Below are positions 1 to 6,192 of a stretch of DNA of 6,192 bases, piece after piece. Source of the DNA: Porticoccaceae bacterium (GTDB lineage Bacteria; Pseudomonadota; Gammaproteobacteria; Pseudomonadales; Porticoccaceae); assembly GCA_003491845.1 (NCBI GenBank), contig DNBN01000179.1:1-6192 (forward strand), given 5' to 3'. The notes beneath the pieces were generated by a model that was not told the DNA's origin, did not search any database, and saw only the letters and a list, made by a program, of their open reading frames with translations. Position 1 is the first letter of the stretch. The number at the start of each line of letters is the position of its first letter. The position numbers were made by a program, and so were the translations under genes.

Positions 1-267
1 TTCCATTGGGTCGGTTGACGTTGCGCGTGGTGGATTTAAGGCAATCAATCTACGAAAATCATCCACTGGCATAAAAATTTCCGTTTCCTCAACACCAAAA
101 AAGTCGGAAATTTTTCGTAAATTTCGCACCGATGGAAGGTTTTTCCCCGAAAGATATTTTGTTAACTGTTGTCGAGAAATCTGCAAATCACGACTGACAG
201 AGGCGATTGAGTGGCTGTAGCTAATGAGTAGGCGTAAATTCTTTGAAAAAATATTTTGATCTTCCAT
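1..267 (-). CDS. XRE-type helix-turn-helix transcriptional regulator (partial, C-terminus off the left edge)
   Basis: Reading the minus strand from the ATG at 267 gives 89 codons open to the window edge without a stop, beginning MEDQNIFSKNLRLLISYS. Residues about 6-62 look like a Cro/C1-type HTH: a first helix NLRLLI, then IASVSRDL and the recognition-helix region SRQQLTKYLSGK, followed by the typical LPSVRNLRKISDFFGV stretch. A GGGG run lies 7 nt upstream of the ATG as a plausible ribosome binding site. Family knowledge: XRE proteins bind DNA as dimers, and the part beyond the HTH usually senses a ligand. Here that part is cut off, so the effector is unknown. The gene is divergent from the importer operon across a 180-bp gap, which makes it the likely local regulator (inference). 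I recall similar short-HTH regulators beside peptide-type ABC importers in alphaproteobacteria, but could not search. Confidence 0.85.
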   Translation of the reverse strand, partial: MEDQNIFSKNLRLLISYSHSIASVSRDLQISRQQLTKYLSGKNLPSVRNLRKISDFFGVEETEIFMPVDDFRRLIALNPPRATSTDPME

Positions 268-290
268 AATATTACCCCAGCATTTTCTAA

Positions 291-319
291 AGCATATCAT
301 CTGACGCACTATGACGCAA
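291..319 (-). promoter_or_regulatory. Candidate promoter of the XRE regulator gene
   Basis: On the minus strand, TTGCGT (314-319) is followed after 17 nt by TATGCT (291-296), which is preceded by TG one base away, as in an extended -10 element. Both boxes are imperfect matches to the sigma-70 consensus. The distance to the ATG at 267 is reasonable. The TGACGCA direct repeats overlap the -35 box and spacer, which would fit autoregulation. This is pattern matching only. Confidence 0.35.
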
Positions 320-338
320 ACTATTTACGTTATACGTC
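302..338. promoter_or_regulatory. Candidate operator: cluster of ACG-centred repeats
   Basis: TGACGCA occurs twice, at 302-308 and 312-318, with a 10-bp start-to-start distance. TACGT occurs twice, at 326-330 and 333-337, and the end of this block (ACGTC) is inverted relative to the GACG core of the first pair. The cluster sits between the two divergent promoters, overlaps the predicted regulator promoter and lies upstream of the predicted importer promoter. That position suits a binding site for the adjacent XRE protein, repressing its own gene and affecting the operon. The link to this regulator is inference. Confidence 0.4.
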
Positions 339-359
339 TATATTTAGTTGTTAGAAATG

Positions 360-387
360 TTGATTTTAATTTTATGCCTAATATAAA
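360..387 (+). promoter_or_regulatory. Candidate sigma-70-type promoter of the importer operon
   Basis: TTGATT (360-365, four of six consensus bases) and TATAAA (382-387, five of six) are separated by 16 nt. This is the best-matching pair I found in the intergenic region on this strand. It predicts a transcript start near 394 and a leader of about 54 nt before the ATG at 448. The surrounding DNA is very AT-rich, so chance matches are possible. Confidence 0.45.
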
Positions 388-397
388 TTTAAAGGTG

Positions 398-427
398 ATT
401 GCCATAAAGCGTATGCCCTTAGGCAAT
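398..427 (+). other. Inverted repeat (hairpin) in the operon leader
   Basis: ATTGCC (398-403) pairs with GGCAAT (422-427). The stem extends inward by TAA (405-407) with TTA (419-421) if A404 is bulged, giving about 9 bp. An alternative, shorter hairpin TGCC-CTTA-GGCA lies at 414-425. The stem would begin close to the predicted 5' end of the mRNA and is followed by TTTTATTTT before the Shine-Dalgarno sequence. It could protect the 5' end, be a weak attenuator, or be a palindromic DNA site. None of these roles is shown. Confidence 0.35.
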
Positions 428-436
428 TTTTATTTT

Positions 437-443
437 AAGGAGG
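437..443 (+). promoter_or_regulatory. Strong Shine-Dalgarno of the substrate-binding protein gene
   Basis: AAGGAGG lies 4 nt before the ATG at 448 and is a near-perfect anti-Shine-Dalgarno match. It fixes 448 rather than the in-frame ATG at 466 as the start. It is much stronger than the sites of the downstream genes, which fits the need for excess binding protein over permease. Confidence 0.8.
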
Positions 444-447
444 AAAT

Positions 448-1974
448 ATGACAAAGTTTACTAAAATGGGAAAGTGTTCCCAAGTGATTATAGTTTGCAT
501 TGCAGGGTTTGGAATTTCTGCTTCGCATGCAGATGAGATTAGGCTCCAAACACAATCTGATTTTGGACAGCTTGATCCAGCATTTTGGCAAAGCAGCGCA
601 GATCAGACGATCATAGATGCGATCTTTCCAAAGTTGATTGAATTTAAATCAGGCTCAAATTGGGAATGGGAATTGTCTGCTGCAGAGACAATCGAACAGA
701 TAGATCCGCTAACGATAAATTTTACATTAAAAAAAGGACTAATGTGGACTGGTGATTATGGTGAAGTAACAGCAGAAGATGTCGAATATTCATTCGAACG
801 TTATATAGATAAAGATCTTGCTGCTCCTAATAGTGGTGACTGGGCTCCACTTAAGGATGTTGAAGTCGTTGACAAATACAGTGGTGTGATCCATTTCAAT
901 GAACCTTTTGCACCTGTATGGTGGAGTACACTACCTTACACAGGTGGTGCAATTATCAGCAAAGCTGCTACAGAAGCAATCGGAGGGACATTTTCAACTG
1001 AACCTGGCGCAACGGCTGGGCCATACAAAATTGAAAAATGGGACCAAGGTCAACAAACTGTATTAGTTGCTCATGAAGGATGGAATGGTGAAAAGCCAGC
1101 ATATGATCGCGTAATTTTAGTGCCGATCAATGATGCAAAATCTGCGGAAGTTGCATTTGAAGCTGGGCAAATCGATGTTTCCGGCGTTGCAGTTAGCTCT
1201 GTCCCAGAAATGAAAGCCAACATGCCTGTGGATTCTATTTTAGAAGTGCGCCCGACAGCTGGATATTTTTGGTTGGGCCTAAATGCTGAGAATCCATCAT
1301 TACAAGACGTGCGTGTACGACAAGCGATCACAAAGGCAGTCGATGTAGATGCAATTATCGAAGGCGCATATTTTGGAATTCCTGAACGCTCTACTGGATT
1401 GGTTGCACCTGGATTAATTGGCTATAGCGAGGAACAACAACCTAACCGTGATATTGAAGGGGCACGAAAGCTATTGGCAGAAGCTGGTATAAGCTCACTG
1501 GATTTGGAACTAGAATTGCAAAACTCTACGGATGAGCAAACCACTGGCTTGATTATTCAAGCAAACCTTGCTGAAATAGGTATCAATGTTCAATTGAACA
1601 CACATGAAAGTGGGACATTCTGGAGCTTAGGTGATGAAAAAGGTGTCGGCATGCAGATGACATTAAAAGCGTTTACCAGCCCCCCTGATCCTGCATGGTC
1701 GACGCAATGGTTCCTTGAAGGTCAAGCCGGTATTTGGAACTGGGAATGGTTCAAAAGTGAAGAATATGAAAAACTGCACTATGCAGCCATCTCTGAGACA
1801 GATTTTGGCAAGCGTGCAGAAATTTATCACGAAATGCAAGATATTATGGATGCATCCCACTCGTTTGTTTGGCTTATCCACCCTCCGGCATCTTTAATCT
1901 ATAAAGACTCGATCAATCCGGGACTATTACCGAATGGCGACTACAAGTTACATGCATTTGCGCCTGCTGAGTAA
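448..1974 (+). CDS. ABC transporter substrate-binding protein, family 5 (dipeptide/oligopeptide type)
   Basis: This 508-residue protein is the periplasmic capture component of an ABC importer. It has a Sec signal peptide: a basic start (MTKFTKMGK), a hydrophobic core at about 12-24 and a likely cleavage at SHA|DE (28/29). There is no lipobox cysteine, so it should be soluble. Family 5 hallmarks are visible: INFTLKKGLMWTG followed by VTAEDVEYSFERY (about 90-119), GATAGPYKIEKWDQG (187-201), a 'DVRVRQAITKAVDVDAII' segment (about 287-304), and SPPDPAW (411-417), where family members keep an Asp near the ligand. The length is typical of DppA/OppA relatives. The family binds peptides but also opines, nickel, sugars and other compounds, so the ligand is not assigned. 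It is the first gene of the operon and has the best ribosome binding site there. Confidence 0.93.
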   Translation: MTKFTKMGKCSQVIIVCIAGFGISASHADEIRLQTQSDFGQLDPAFWQSSADQTIIDAIFPKLIEFKSGSNWEWELSAAETIEQIDPLTINFTLKKGLMWTGDYGEVTAEDVEYSFERYIDKDLAAPNSGDWAPLKDVEVVDKYSGVIHFNEPFAPVWWSTLPYTGGAIISKAATEAIGGTFSTEPGATAGPYKIEKWDQGQQTVLVAHEGWNGEKPAYDRVILVPINDAKSAEVAFEAGQIDVSGVAVSSVPEMKANMPVDSILEVRPTAGYFWLGLNAENPSLQDVRVRQAITKAVDVDAIIEGAYFGIPERSTGLVAPGLIGYSEEQQPNRDIEGARKLLAEAGISSLDLELELQNSTDEQTTGLIIQANLAEIGINVQLNTHESGTFWSLGDEKGVGMQMTLKAFTSPPDPAWSTQWFLEGQAGIWNWEWFKSEEYEKLHYAAISETDFGKRAEIYHEMQDIMDASHSFVWLIHPPASLIYKDSINPGLLPNGDYKLHAFAPAE

Positions 1975-2006
1975 TTAATACTGTAAAGTAGATAACTTAC
2001 AAAACC

Positions 2007-2036
2007 CTGTTGGCGGCTATGTTAAGTCGCCAACAG
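2007..2036 (+). other. Strong intergenic hairpin between binding-protein and hydrolase genes
   Basis: CTGTTGGCG (2007-2015) is perfectly complementary to CGCCAACAG (2028-2036). The stem extends inward by a G-T wobble and two more pairs to 12 bp with a 6-nt loop (2019-2024). No T-run follows on the plus strand, so it is not a typical intrinsic terminator. In other importer operons, hairpins after the binding-protein gene protect the upstream mRNA from 3' exonucleases and allow more binding protein than permease. That role here is inference. The hairpin also occludes the TTG at 2010 and the ATG at 2019. Confidence 0.6.
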
Positions 2037-2060
2037 ATCATCAAATTTCAAAAAATACTT

Positions 2061-2066
2061 GGGAAG
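2061..2066 (+). promoter_or_regulatory. Ribosome binding site deciding the hydrolase start
   Basis: GGGAAG lies 9 nt before the ATG at 2076. The upstream in-frame candidates, TTG 2010 and ATG 2019, lie in the stem and loop of the hairpin and have no purine-rich site at a suitable distance, so 2076 is preferred. Confidence 0.6.
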
Positions 2067-2075
2067 TCTAATACA

Positions 2076-4127
2076 ATGAATTTAATCGCGCCTACAATTT
2101 TGGAACCAACTCTTGAAATTGATCCTAAAGACTTACCTTTTCGAGTGGTTGAAGAAGAAATTTATATTCCACTCAAAGATGGTACGCGACTAGCCGCCCG
2201 GTTGTGGAGACCAGAGGTAGATGGAGTTTTCCCAGCAGTTCTGGAATATATTCCATATCGTAAACGCGATGGTACAAGAACGCGTGACGAAGAACAGCAC
2301 CTATATTTAGCTGGTCATGGATATGTTTGTGCACGAGTAGATATGCGTGGATCAGGAGATTCAGAAGGTATTCAGTTAGACGAATACTTACCACTCGAAC
2401 AACAAGATGGGCTAGAAGTAATCGATTGGTTAGCTGCGCAATCTTGGTGCACAGGATCGGTAGGTATGTTTGGCCTTTCATGGGGGGGGATTACTACCCT
2501 ACAACTTGCCTCACATCAGCCTTCAGCGTTAAAGACAATTATTCCAGTCGGGGCGTCAGATGATCGTTATTATGATGATGCATGTTACTTTGTTGGGGGC
2601 CTTGCGGGTGAAACACTTGGGTGGGGTGGCGTAATGTTTGCTTTTAATGGCCGACCTCCAGATCCTGCAATTTACGGAGAGAATTGGCGTGATGCTTGGA
2701 TGCGCCGCTTGGATGAACCTGACTTGTTTATGAAAATCTGGCTGGAGCATCAGCAACGTGATGACTACTGGTTGCAAGGTACCGTTTGTACAGATTACGA
2801 CCGTATTCAAATTCCAGTTTATGCCATAAGTGGTTGGACGGATTGTTGGCCTAATACAGTAATTCGGTTGATGAGAAATCTCAAAGTGCCGCGAAAAGGA
2901 TTGATAGGACCCTGGGCGCATCTTTACCCAGATCGGGCGTTGCCTGGCCCTGGCGTAAACTTTTTGGACGAAATGTTGCGCTGGTTTGACCGTTGGCTTA
3001 AGAATGAAAAGAATGGAATTGAAGACGAGCCAATGCTAACCCTTTATCGTCAACAAGAGGTATCAACGGACCCTTGCCATGCATCAAGACCTGGAGTTTG
3101 GTTGGATGCAGATACATGGCCGAATGAGTCTCTAAAGTACCAAACTTACTGGCTAAGTAGGAATGGATTGGCCGATGTGCCCAATAATGGAACTATGTCG
3201 ATATGTTCACCTCAATCGATGGGAATGCTTAGTGGTGATTATATGCCACTTTCCAATGATCCGACCTTAGCACAAATGCCGGGTGATCAACGAAGTGAAG
3301 ATGCTGGATCGTTATGTTTTGATGGTGCGCCGCTAATTGAGCCTTTGGATATCGTTGGTACAAGCAAAATTGATTTTGAGGTTAGCAGCGATGCTGCTAG
3401 CGGCCTTTTGGCTGTGCGCCTATGTGATGTTGACGAAAATGGCACATCAACACTTATCACCTATGGCATCGTGAACCTGTCACAACGTGATGGCCGCGAA
3501 ATATGTGCCGAAGTAGAGGCAGGAACTGCCTATCGCATCCAATATGATTTGAATGACATCGCGCATCGGATTGTTAAGGGGCACAAACTGCGCATTTCTG
3601 TTTCAAATGCAATGTGGCCAATGGCTTGGCCCGTTGCGGATAATCATAAACTAACTTTGCATTTAAAGAATTGCCGTGTGAACCTTCCAAATGCCAATCT
3701 AGTGCCAAGCGATTTGTCACGCGTGTTGTTTACACAGCCTAGGGTGACAAAACCCGGTGGTGTTGTCGAACAAAAGGCAGGATCGCACAGCCGAACAATT
3801 ACCCATGATTTGTCCACTGGAAAGAGGGCTTTAACATTGCAAGCTGATTTTGGCGCTCACCTAATAGAAACGGCGGATATAACGGTAACTGGTCATTCTC
3901 AGGATCGTTTCGAAATCGCAGATGATAATGTTCTAACGGCCAAAGCTGAATATCAATTTGGTATGGGGTATCAACGTGAAGGTTGGAATGTCGCAACACA
4001 GGGTCAAATGACGGTTACATGTGATCAAAACAACTTTTTACTAAAAGGTGAATTGAAAGCCTTCGAAGATGACAAGGAAATATTTTGTCGATCATGGGAT
4101 GAAACCATCCCGCGGCGTGGTTTTTAG
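2076..4127 (+). CDS. CocE/NonD family hydrolase (X-Pro dipeptidyl-peptidase S15-like, alpha/beta-hydrolase)
   Basis: This 683-residue serine hydrolase has no signal peptide and is probably cytoplasmic. The N-terminal alpha/beta-hydrolase part shows IPLKDGTRLAARLWRP (31-46), the EYIPYRKRD segment with Y61 as probable oxyanion-hole tyrosine, VDMRGSGDSEG (88-98) and the nucleophile elbow GLSWGG with Ser135. Asp256 (GWTDCWP) and His282 (GPWAHLYP) complete the apparent triad. A beta-rich region from about 410 resembles the C-terminal jelly-roll of cocaine esterase and X-Pro dipeptidyl-peptidases. About 110 residues more than the classical 574-residue esterase are present, mainly at the C-terminus. 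Family members cleave esters or amides, including acyl-proline peptides, glutaryl-7-ACA and cocaine, so the substrate is open. Translation from TTG 2010 would add 22 poorly supported residues. The gene sits between binding protein and permeases, suggesting hydrolysis of the imported compound. Confidence 0.88.
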   Translation: MNLIAPTILEPTLEIDPKDLPFRVVEEEIYIPLKDGTRLAARLWRPEVDGVFPAVLEYIPYRKRDGTRTRDEEQHLYLAGHGYVCARVDMRGSGDSEGIQLDEYLPLEQQDGLEVIDWLAAQSWCTGSVGMFGLSWGGITTLQLASHQPSALKTIIPVGASDDRYYDDACYFVGGLAGETLGWGGVMFAFNGRPPDPAIYGENWRDAWMRRLDEPDLFMKIWLEHQQRDDYWLQGTVCTDYDRIQIPVYAISGWTDCWPNTVIRLMRNLKVPRKGLIGPWAHLYPDRALPGPGVNFLDEMLRWFDRWLKNEKNGIEDEPMLTLYRQQEVSTDPCHASRPGVWLDADTWPNESLKYQTYWLSRNGLADVPNNGTMSICSPQSMGMLSGDYMPLSNDPTLAQMPGDQRSEDAGSLCFDGAPLIEPLDIVGTSKIDFEVSSDAASGLLAVRLCDVDENGTSTLITYGIVNLSQRDGREICAEVEAGTAYRIQYDLNDIAHRIVKGHKLRISVSNAMWPMAWPVADNHKLTLHLKNCRVNLPNANLVPSDLSRVLFTQPRVTKPGGVVEQKAGSHSRTITHDLSTGKRALTLQADFGAHLIETADITVTGHSQDRFEIADDNVLTAKAEYQFGMGYQREGWNVATQGQMTVTCDQNNFLLKGELKAFEDDKEIFCRSWDETIPRRGF

Positions 4128-4154
4128 AGCAATGATACCAAGTAAGGCCAGCAC

Positions 4155-5093
4155 ATGATTGGATATGCAGTTCAGCGAATTGGTGTAGCGATACTTATTG
4201 TTCTTCTTGCAACGACAGCATTGTTTGTCATGATTCAATTTGTTCCTGGGGATCCTGCAAATGTGATGCTTGGGCCGCGCGCTACTCCCGAACTCAAAGA
4301 GGCGCTTCGCGAACGGCTCCATTTAAACGACTCAGTTTTCGTTCAAATATACTATTTTTTCGCAGGGCTTCTTCAAGGCGATTTAGGAGTTGACCTCACC
4401 TCGAACCGCCCTGTGGTTTCAATTTTAGCAGAGCAAGCACCATACACAGCTATGCTGGTGATTTCGGTATTGTTGGTCGCATTGATGGGTATTCCAATTG
4501 GGACTTATGCTGCAGTTCACCGTGGTGGATCATTTGATCAGATCAGTGGTGTGATTTCGGTTTCTATAATTGCAGTGCCACCAATCGTGATAGGCCTTTA
4601 TTTGATTCTGGTTTTTGCAATTCAGTTGAGATGGCTTCCTGCAATTGGTGCAGGAGAAGGATTTTGGGCAGTAATAAAACACCTGATTTTGCCAACCTTA
4701 GCCATTGGTCTGACATGGATCGGTTATGTGTCACGTTTAGTAAGAGCCTCTGTCATCGAAGTGCTTATGCAAAATCACGTCAAAACAGCACGCGCGTTTG
4801 GAATTCCTGAAAATAAAATTCTACGACGATATGTGTTGCGCGTAGCGCTTCCAGCGACAGTTACTGTTTTGGGGGTAAGTATTGGATTCATCCTGTCTAC
4901 CGCTGTTATTGTTGAAATACTGTTTTCAAGACCAGGTATTGGTAAGCTAACTTATGACGCAGTCATCAGCCGAAATTACCCAGTTGTAATGGGAGCTGTT
5001 TTGGCCAGTACGGTCTTCATTGTTGTGGCGACCACCTTGTCGGACTTATTGAATGTCATGCTAGACCCACGATCTCAGGATATAAATTCATGA
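4155..5093 (+). CDS. ABC transporter permease, DppB-like
   Basis: This 312-residue inner-membrane protein is one half of the translocation channel of a family 5 importer. It begins MIGYAVQRIGVAILIVLLAT, the usual DppB/OppB start with a first membrane helix, followed by FVPGDPANVMLG (29-40), a family signature. About six hydrophobic segments are visible, near 8-28, 99-120, 130-156, 174-194, 233-256 and 276-298. The cytoplasmic EAA loop that docks on the ATPase is at about 202-228 (EVLMQNHVKTARAFGIPENK and following). FSRPGIGKLTYDAVISRNYP (257-276) and the DLLNVMLDPR end are also typical. TAAGG lies 7 nt before the ATG, and the gap to the hydrolase gene is 27 bp, so it should be co-transcribed. 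The permease does not reveal the substrate. Confidence 0.93.
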   Translation: MIGYAVQRIGVAILIVLLATTALFVMIQFVPGDPANVMLGPRATPELKEALRERLHLNDSVFVQIYYFFAGLLQGDLGVDLTSNRPVVSILAEQAPYTAMLVISVLLVALMGIPIGTYAAVHRGGSFDQISGVISVSIIAVPPIVIGLYLILVFAIQLRWLPAIGAGEGFWAVIKHLILPTLAIGLTWIGYVSRLVRASVIEVLMQNHVKTARAFGIPENKILRRYVLRVALPATVTVLGVSIGFILSTAVIVEILFSRPGIGKLTYDAVISRNYPVVMGAVLASTVFIVVATTLSDLLNVMLDPRSQDINS

Positions 5094-5962
5094 CCACAAT
5101 TGTTGTCAAACGTCCAACGAGATTTGCTCGCATTTTTCAAGTAATACAAGAGCTTTGCTCTAGCCCATTGGGTACTTTCAGTTTCGCGATAGTACTACTA
5201 TTCTTTGTAGTTGGAATAACGGCAGATTATATCACGCCTTATGATCCAATTAAGATCGACATTCGAAACAAGCTTTCTGGCCCTAGTTGGGATCATTGGC
5301 TGGGCACAGATCAGCTGGGACGCGATGTATTTTCTCGTTTGATTGTTGGTACAAAAATTGCGCTGTATTTAGCGGTGACATCTGTATCTATTGCACTGAT
5401 AATCGGAATTGTGCTTGGGATGATTGCGGCATTCACTAACCAGTGGATCGACTGGGCTCTATTGTTGGTATTTGACACAGTAAGATCATTTCCAGGTATT
5501 ATGTTTGCTTTGACGATCATTGCGCTGTTTGGTCCAAGTGTAAATTCGATAGTTGTTATCATCATTGTCTCGACTTTTCCTTCTTACGCTCGACTGGTTC
5601 GCACTCAAGTTATGTCACTTCGCAATGCCGAGTTTATAGAAGCGCAGCGCGCTATGGGTGCAAGTACGTCGCGCATTCTACGCTTACATATCCTACCAAA
5701 CGTGATTGGTCCTGTATTGATTGTAGCGAGTATGGATGTTCCGCTGGTGATCGGCGTAGAGGCAGGGCTTAGCTTTCTTGGCCTAGGCGTGAGACCACCT
5801 ACGCCCAGTTGGGGTACGATCCTGAACGATGGATTTTTATTCATTAGAAATACCTCCTGGATTGTGTTTGCAGGTGGATTGCCACTGATCCTGACAACAG
5901 TAGCATTCACGTCCTTAGGCGAAAGCCTGCGAGACATTCTTGATCCCAAACTTCGCAAGTAG
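5090..5962 (+). CDS. ABC transporter permease, DppC-like
   Basis: This 290-residue inner-membrane protein is the partner of the DppB-like permease. After a short cytoplasmic N-terminus comes the first membrane helix (about 30-48), then HWLGTDQLGRDVFSRLIVGTK (69-89), the hallmark of the DppC/OppC group. The EAA loop is at about 176-204 (MSLRNAEFIEAQRAMGASTS and following), and EAGLSFLGLGVRPPTPSWG (224-242) plus the LGESLRDILDPKLR end (276-289) are typical. The start overlaps the preceding stop in an ATGA, indicating translational coupling and equal production of the two permeases. CAGGA lies 9 nt before the start. Length and motifs are normal for the family. Confidence 0.93.
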   Translation: MTTIVVKRPTRFARIFQVIQELCSSPLGTFSFAIVLLFFVVGITADYITPYDPIKIDIRNKLSGPSWDHWLGTDQLGRDVFSRLIVGTKIALYLAVTSVSIALIIGIVLGMIAAFTNQWIDWALLLVFDTVRSFPGIMFALTIIALFGPSVNSIVVIIIVSTFPSYARLVRTQVMSLRNAEFIEAQRAMGASTSRILRLHILPNVIGPVLIVASMDVPLVIGVEAGLSFLGLGVRPPTPSWGTILNDGFLFIRNTSWIVFAGGLPLILTTVAFTSLGESLRDILDPKLRK

Positions 5963-5971
5963 AGCTGACAG

Positions 5972-6192
5972 ATGCAGAATAGAAAAAACCTGATCGACAT
6001 CAAAGACCTCAGTATCAACTTTGGTTCAGTTCATGCAGTTAAAAACGCTGACATGACAATTAAAAAGGGCCAGATCATGGGCTTGGTTGGCGAAAGTGGC
6101 AGTGGCAAATCTACATTAGCCAATGCTATTATTGGTTTACTCCCGCATGCGGCAGAGATCACAGGCGGGACAATGGAATTTGAGAATCGCAA
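5972..6192 (+). CDS. ABC transporter ATP-binding protein, DppD-type (partial, runs off the right edge)
   Basis: From the ATG at 5972 the frame is open to the window end for 73 codons plus two bases. It begins [20 protein letters not shown], with the first beta-strand of an ABC ATPase, and reaches a complete Walker A motif GESGSGKST (40-48, Lys46), followed by [10 protein letters not shown] and [11 protein letters not shown] as in DppD/OppD. The start is 9 bp after the dppC-like stop, and the ribosome binding site is weak (AGAG at 5961-5964), suggesting coupling. The GLLP segment after Walker A and the position after DppC point to the first of two ATPases, or to a fused double ATPase. The window ends too early to tell. 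Confidence 0.88.
   Translation, partial: MQNRKNLIDIKDLSINFGSVHAVKNADMTIKKGQIMGLVGESGSGKSTLANAIIGLLPHAAEITGGTMEFENR

Noticed and set aside
268..447. Small gene, riboswitch or CRISPR-like array in the control region
   Set aside because: No convincing start with a ribosome binding site, no known riboswitch core that I recognise, and the short repeats are too few and too short for an array.
2007..2036. Intrinsic terminator after the binding-protein gene
   Set aside because: The stem is strong, but the plus-strand sequence after it is ATCATCAAATTTC with no T-run, and the permeases needed for the importer lie downstream.
2010..2075. N-terminal extension of the hydrolase from TTG 2010 or ATG 2019
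   Set aside because: The segment is a strong inverted repeat, has no suitable ribosome binding site and does not resemble the family N-terminus. ATG 2076 has GGGAAG at good spacing.
2556..2921. Minus-strand open frame of 121 codons inside the hydrolase gene
   Set aside because: The translation is low in recognisable structure, is fully antisense to conserved hydrolase motifs including D256, and has no independent evidence.
4092..4322. Minus-strand open frame across the hydrolase/permease junction
   Set aside because: It overlaps the 3' end of one supported gene and the start of another, and its composition (Asn/Lys/Cys-rich) looks non-coding.
5605..6018. Minus-strand open frame of 137 codons across the dppC-like gene end
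   Set aside because: It lies opposite a well-supported permease gene and the ATPase start, its translation has no recognisable domain, and it is a shadow of the real coding strand.

Overview
The window looks like part of a moderately AT-rich proteobacterial genome. It holds one divergently organised nutrient-uptake locus. The left edge carries the N-terminal part of an XRE-type helix-turn-helix regulator on the minus strand. A 180-bp intergenic region then separates it from a plus-strand gene series that runs off the right edge. The combination of a family 5 (dipeptide/oligopeptide-type) ABC importer, a CocE/NonD-type hydrolase inside the operon and a divergent short-HTH regulator recalls alphaproteobacteria such as Rhodobacterales or marine relatives. 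That assignment is from memory of gene neighbourhoods and is tentative.

Layout: 1-267 (minus) is the regulator, open at the left edge. 268-447 is the shared control region, with a candidate promoter for each direction, a cluster of ACG-centred short repeats between them, and a hairpin in the predicted mRNA leader of the importer operon. 448-1974 encodes an exported family 5 substrate-binding protein. 1975-2075 is a non-coding gap with a strong hairpin. 2076-4127 encodes a cytoplasmic CocE/NonD (X-Pro dipeptidyl-peptidase S15-like) serine hydrolase. 4155-5093 and 5090-5962 encode the two membrane permeases (DppB-like and DppC-like), which overlap by ATGA. 5972 to the right edge is the start of the DppD-type ATPase, with an intact Walker A motif.

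How the parts work together (inference): the periplasmic protein captures an amide-, ester- or peptide-like compound, the DppBC-type channel and its ATPase(s) import it, and the hydrolase cleaves it in the cytoplasm, under control of the divergent regulator. The substrate cannot be read from the sequence. Nothing mobile, no CRISPR array and no RNA gene was seen. The component families are known. The points of most interest are the import-then-hydrolyse arrangement with unknown substrate, the repeat cluster in the control region, the hairpin between the binding-protein and hydrolase genes, and a G8 tract lying on the hydrolase's nucleophile elbow.
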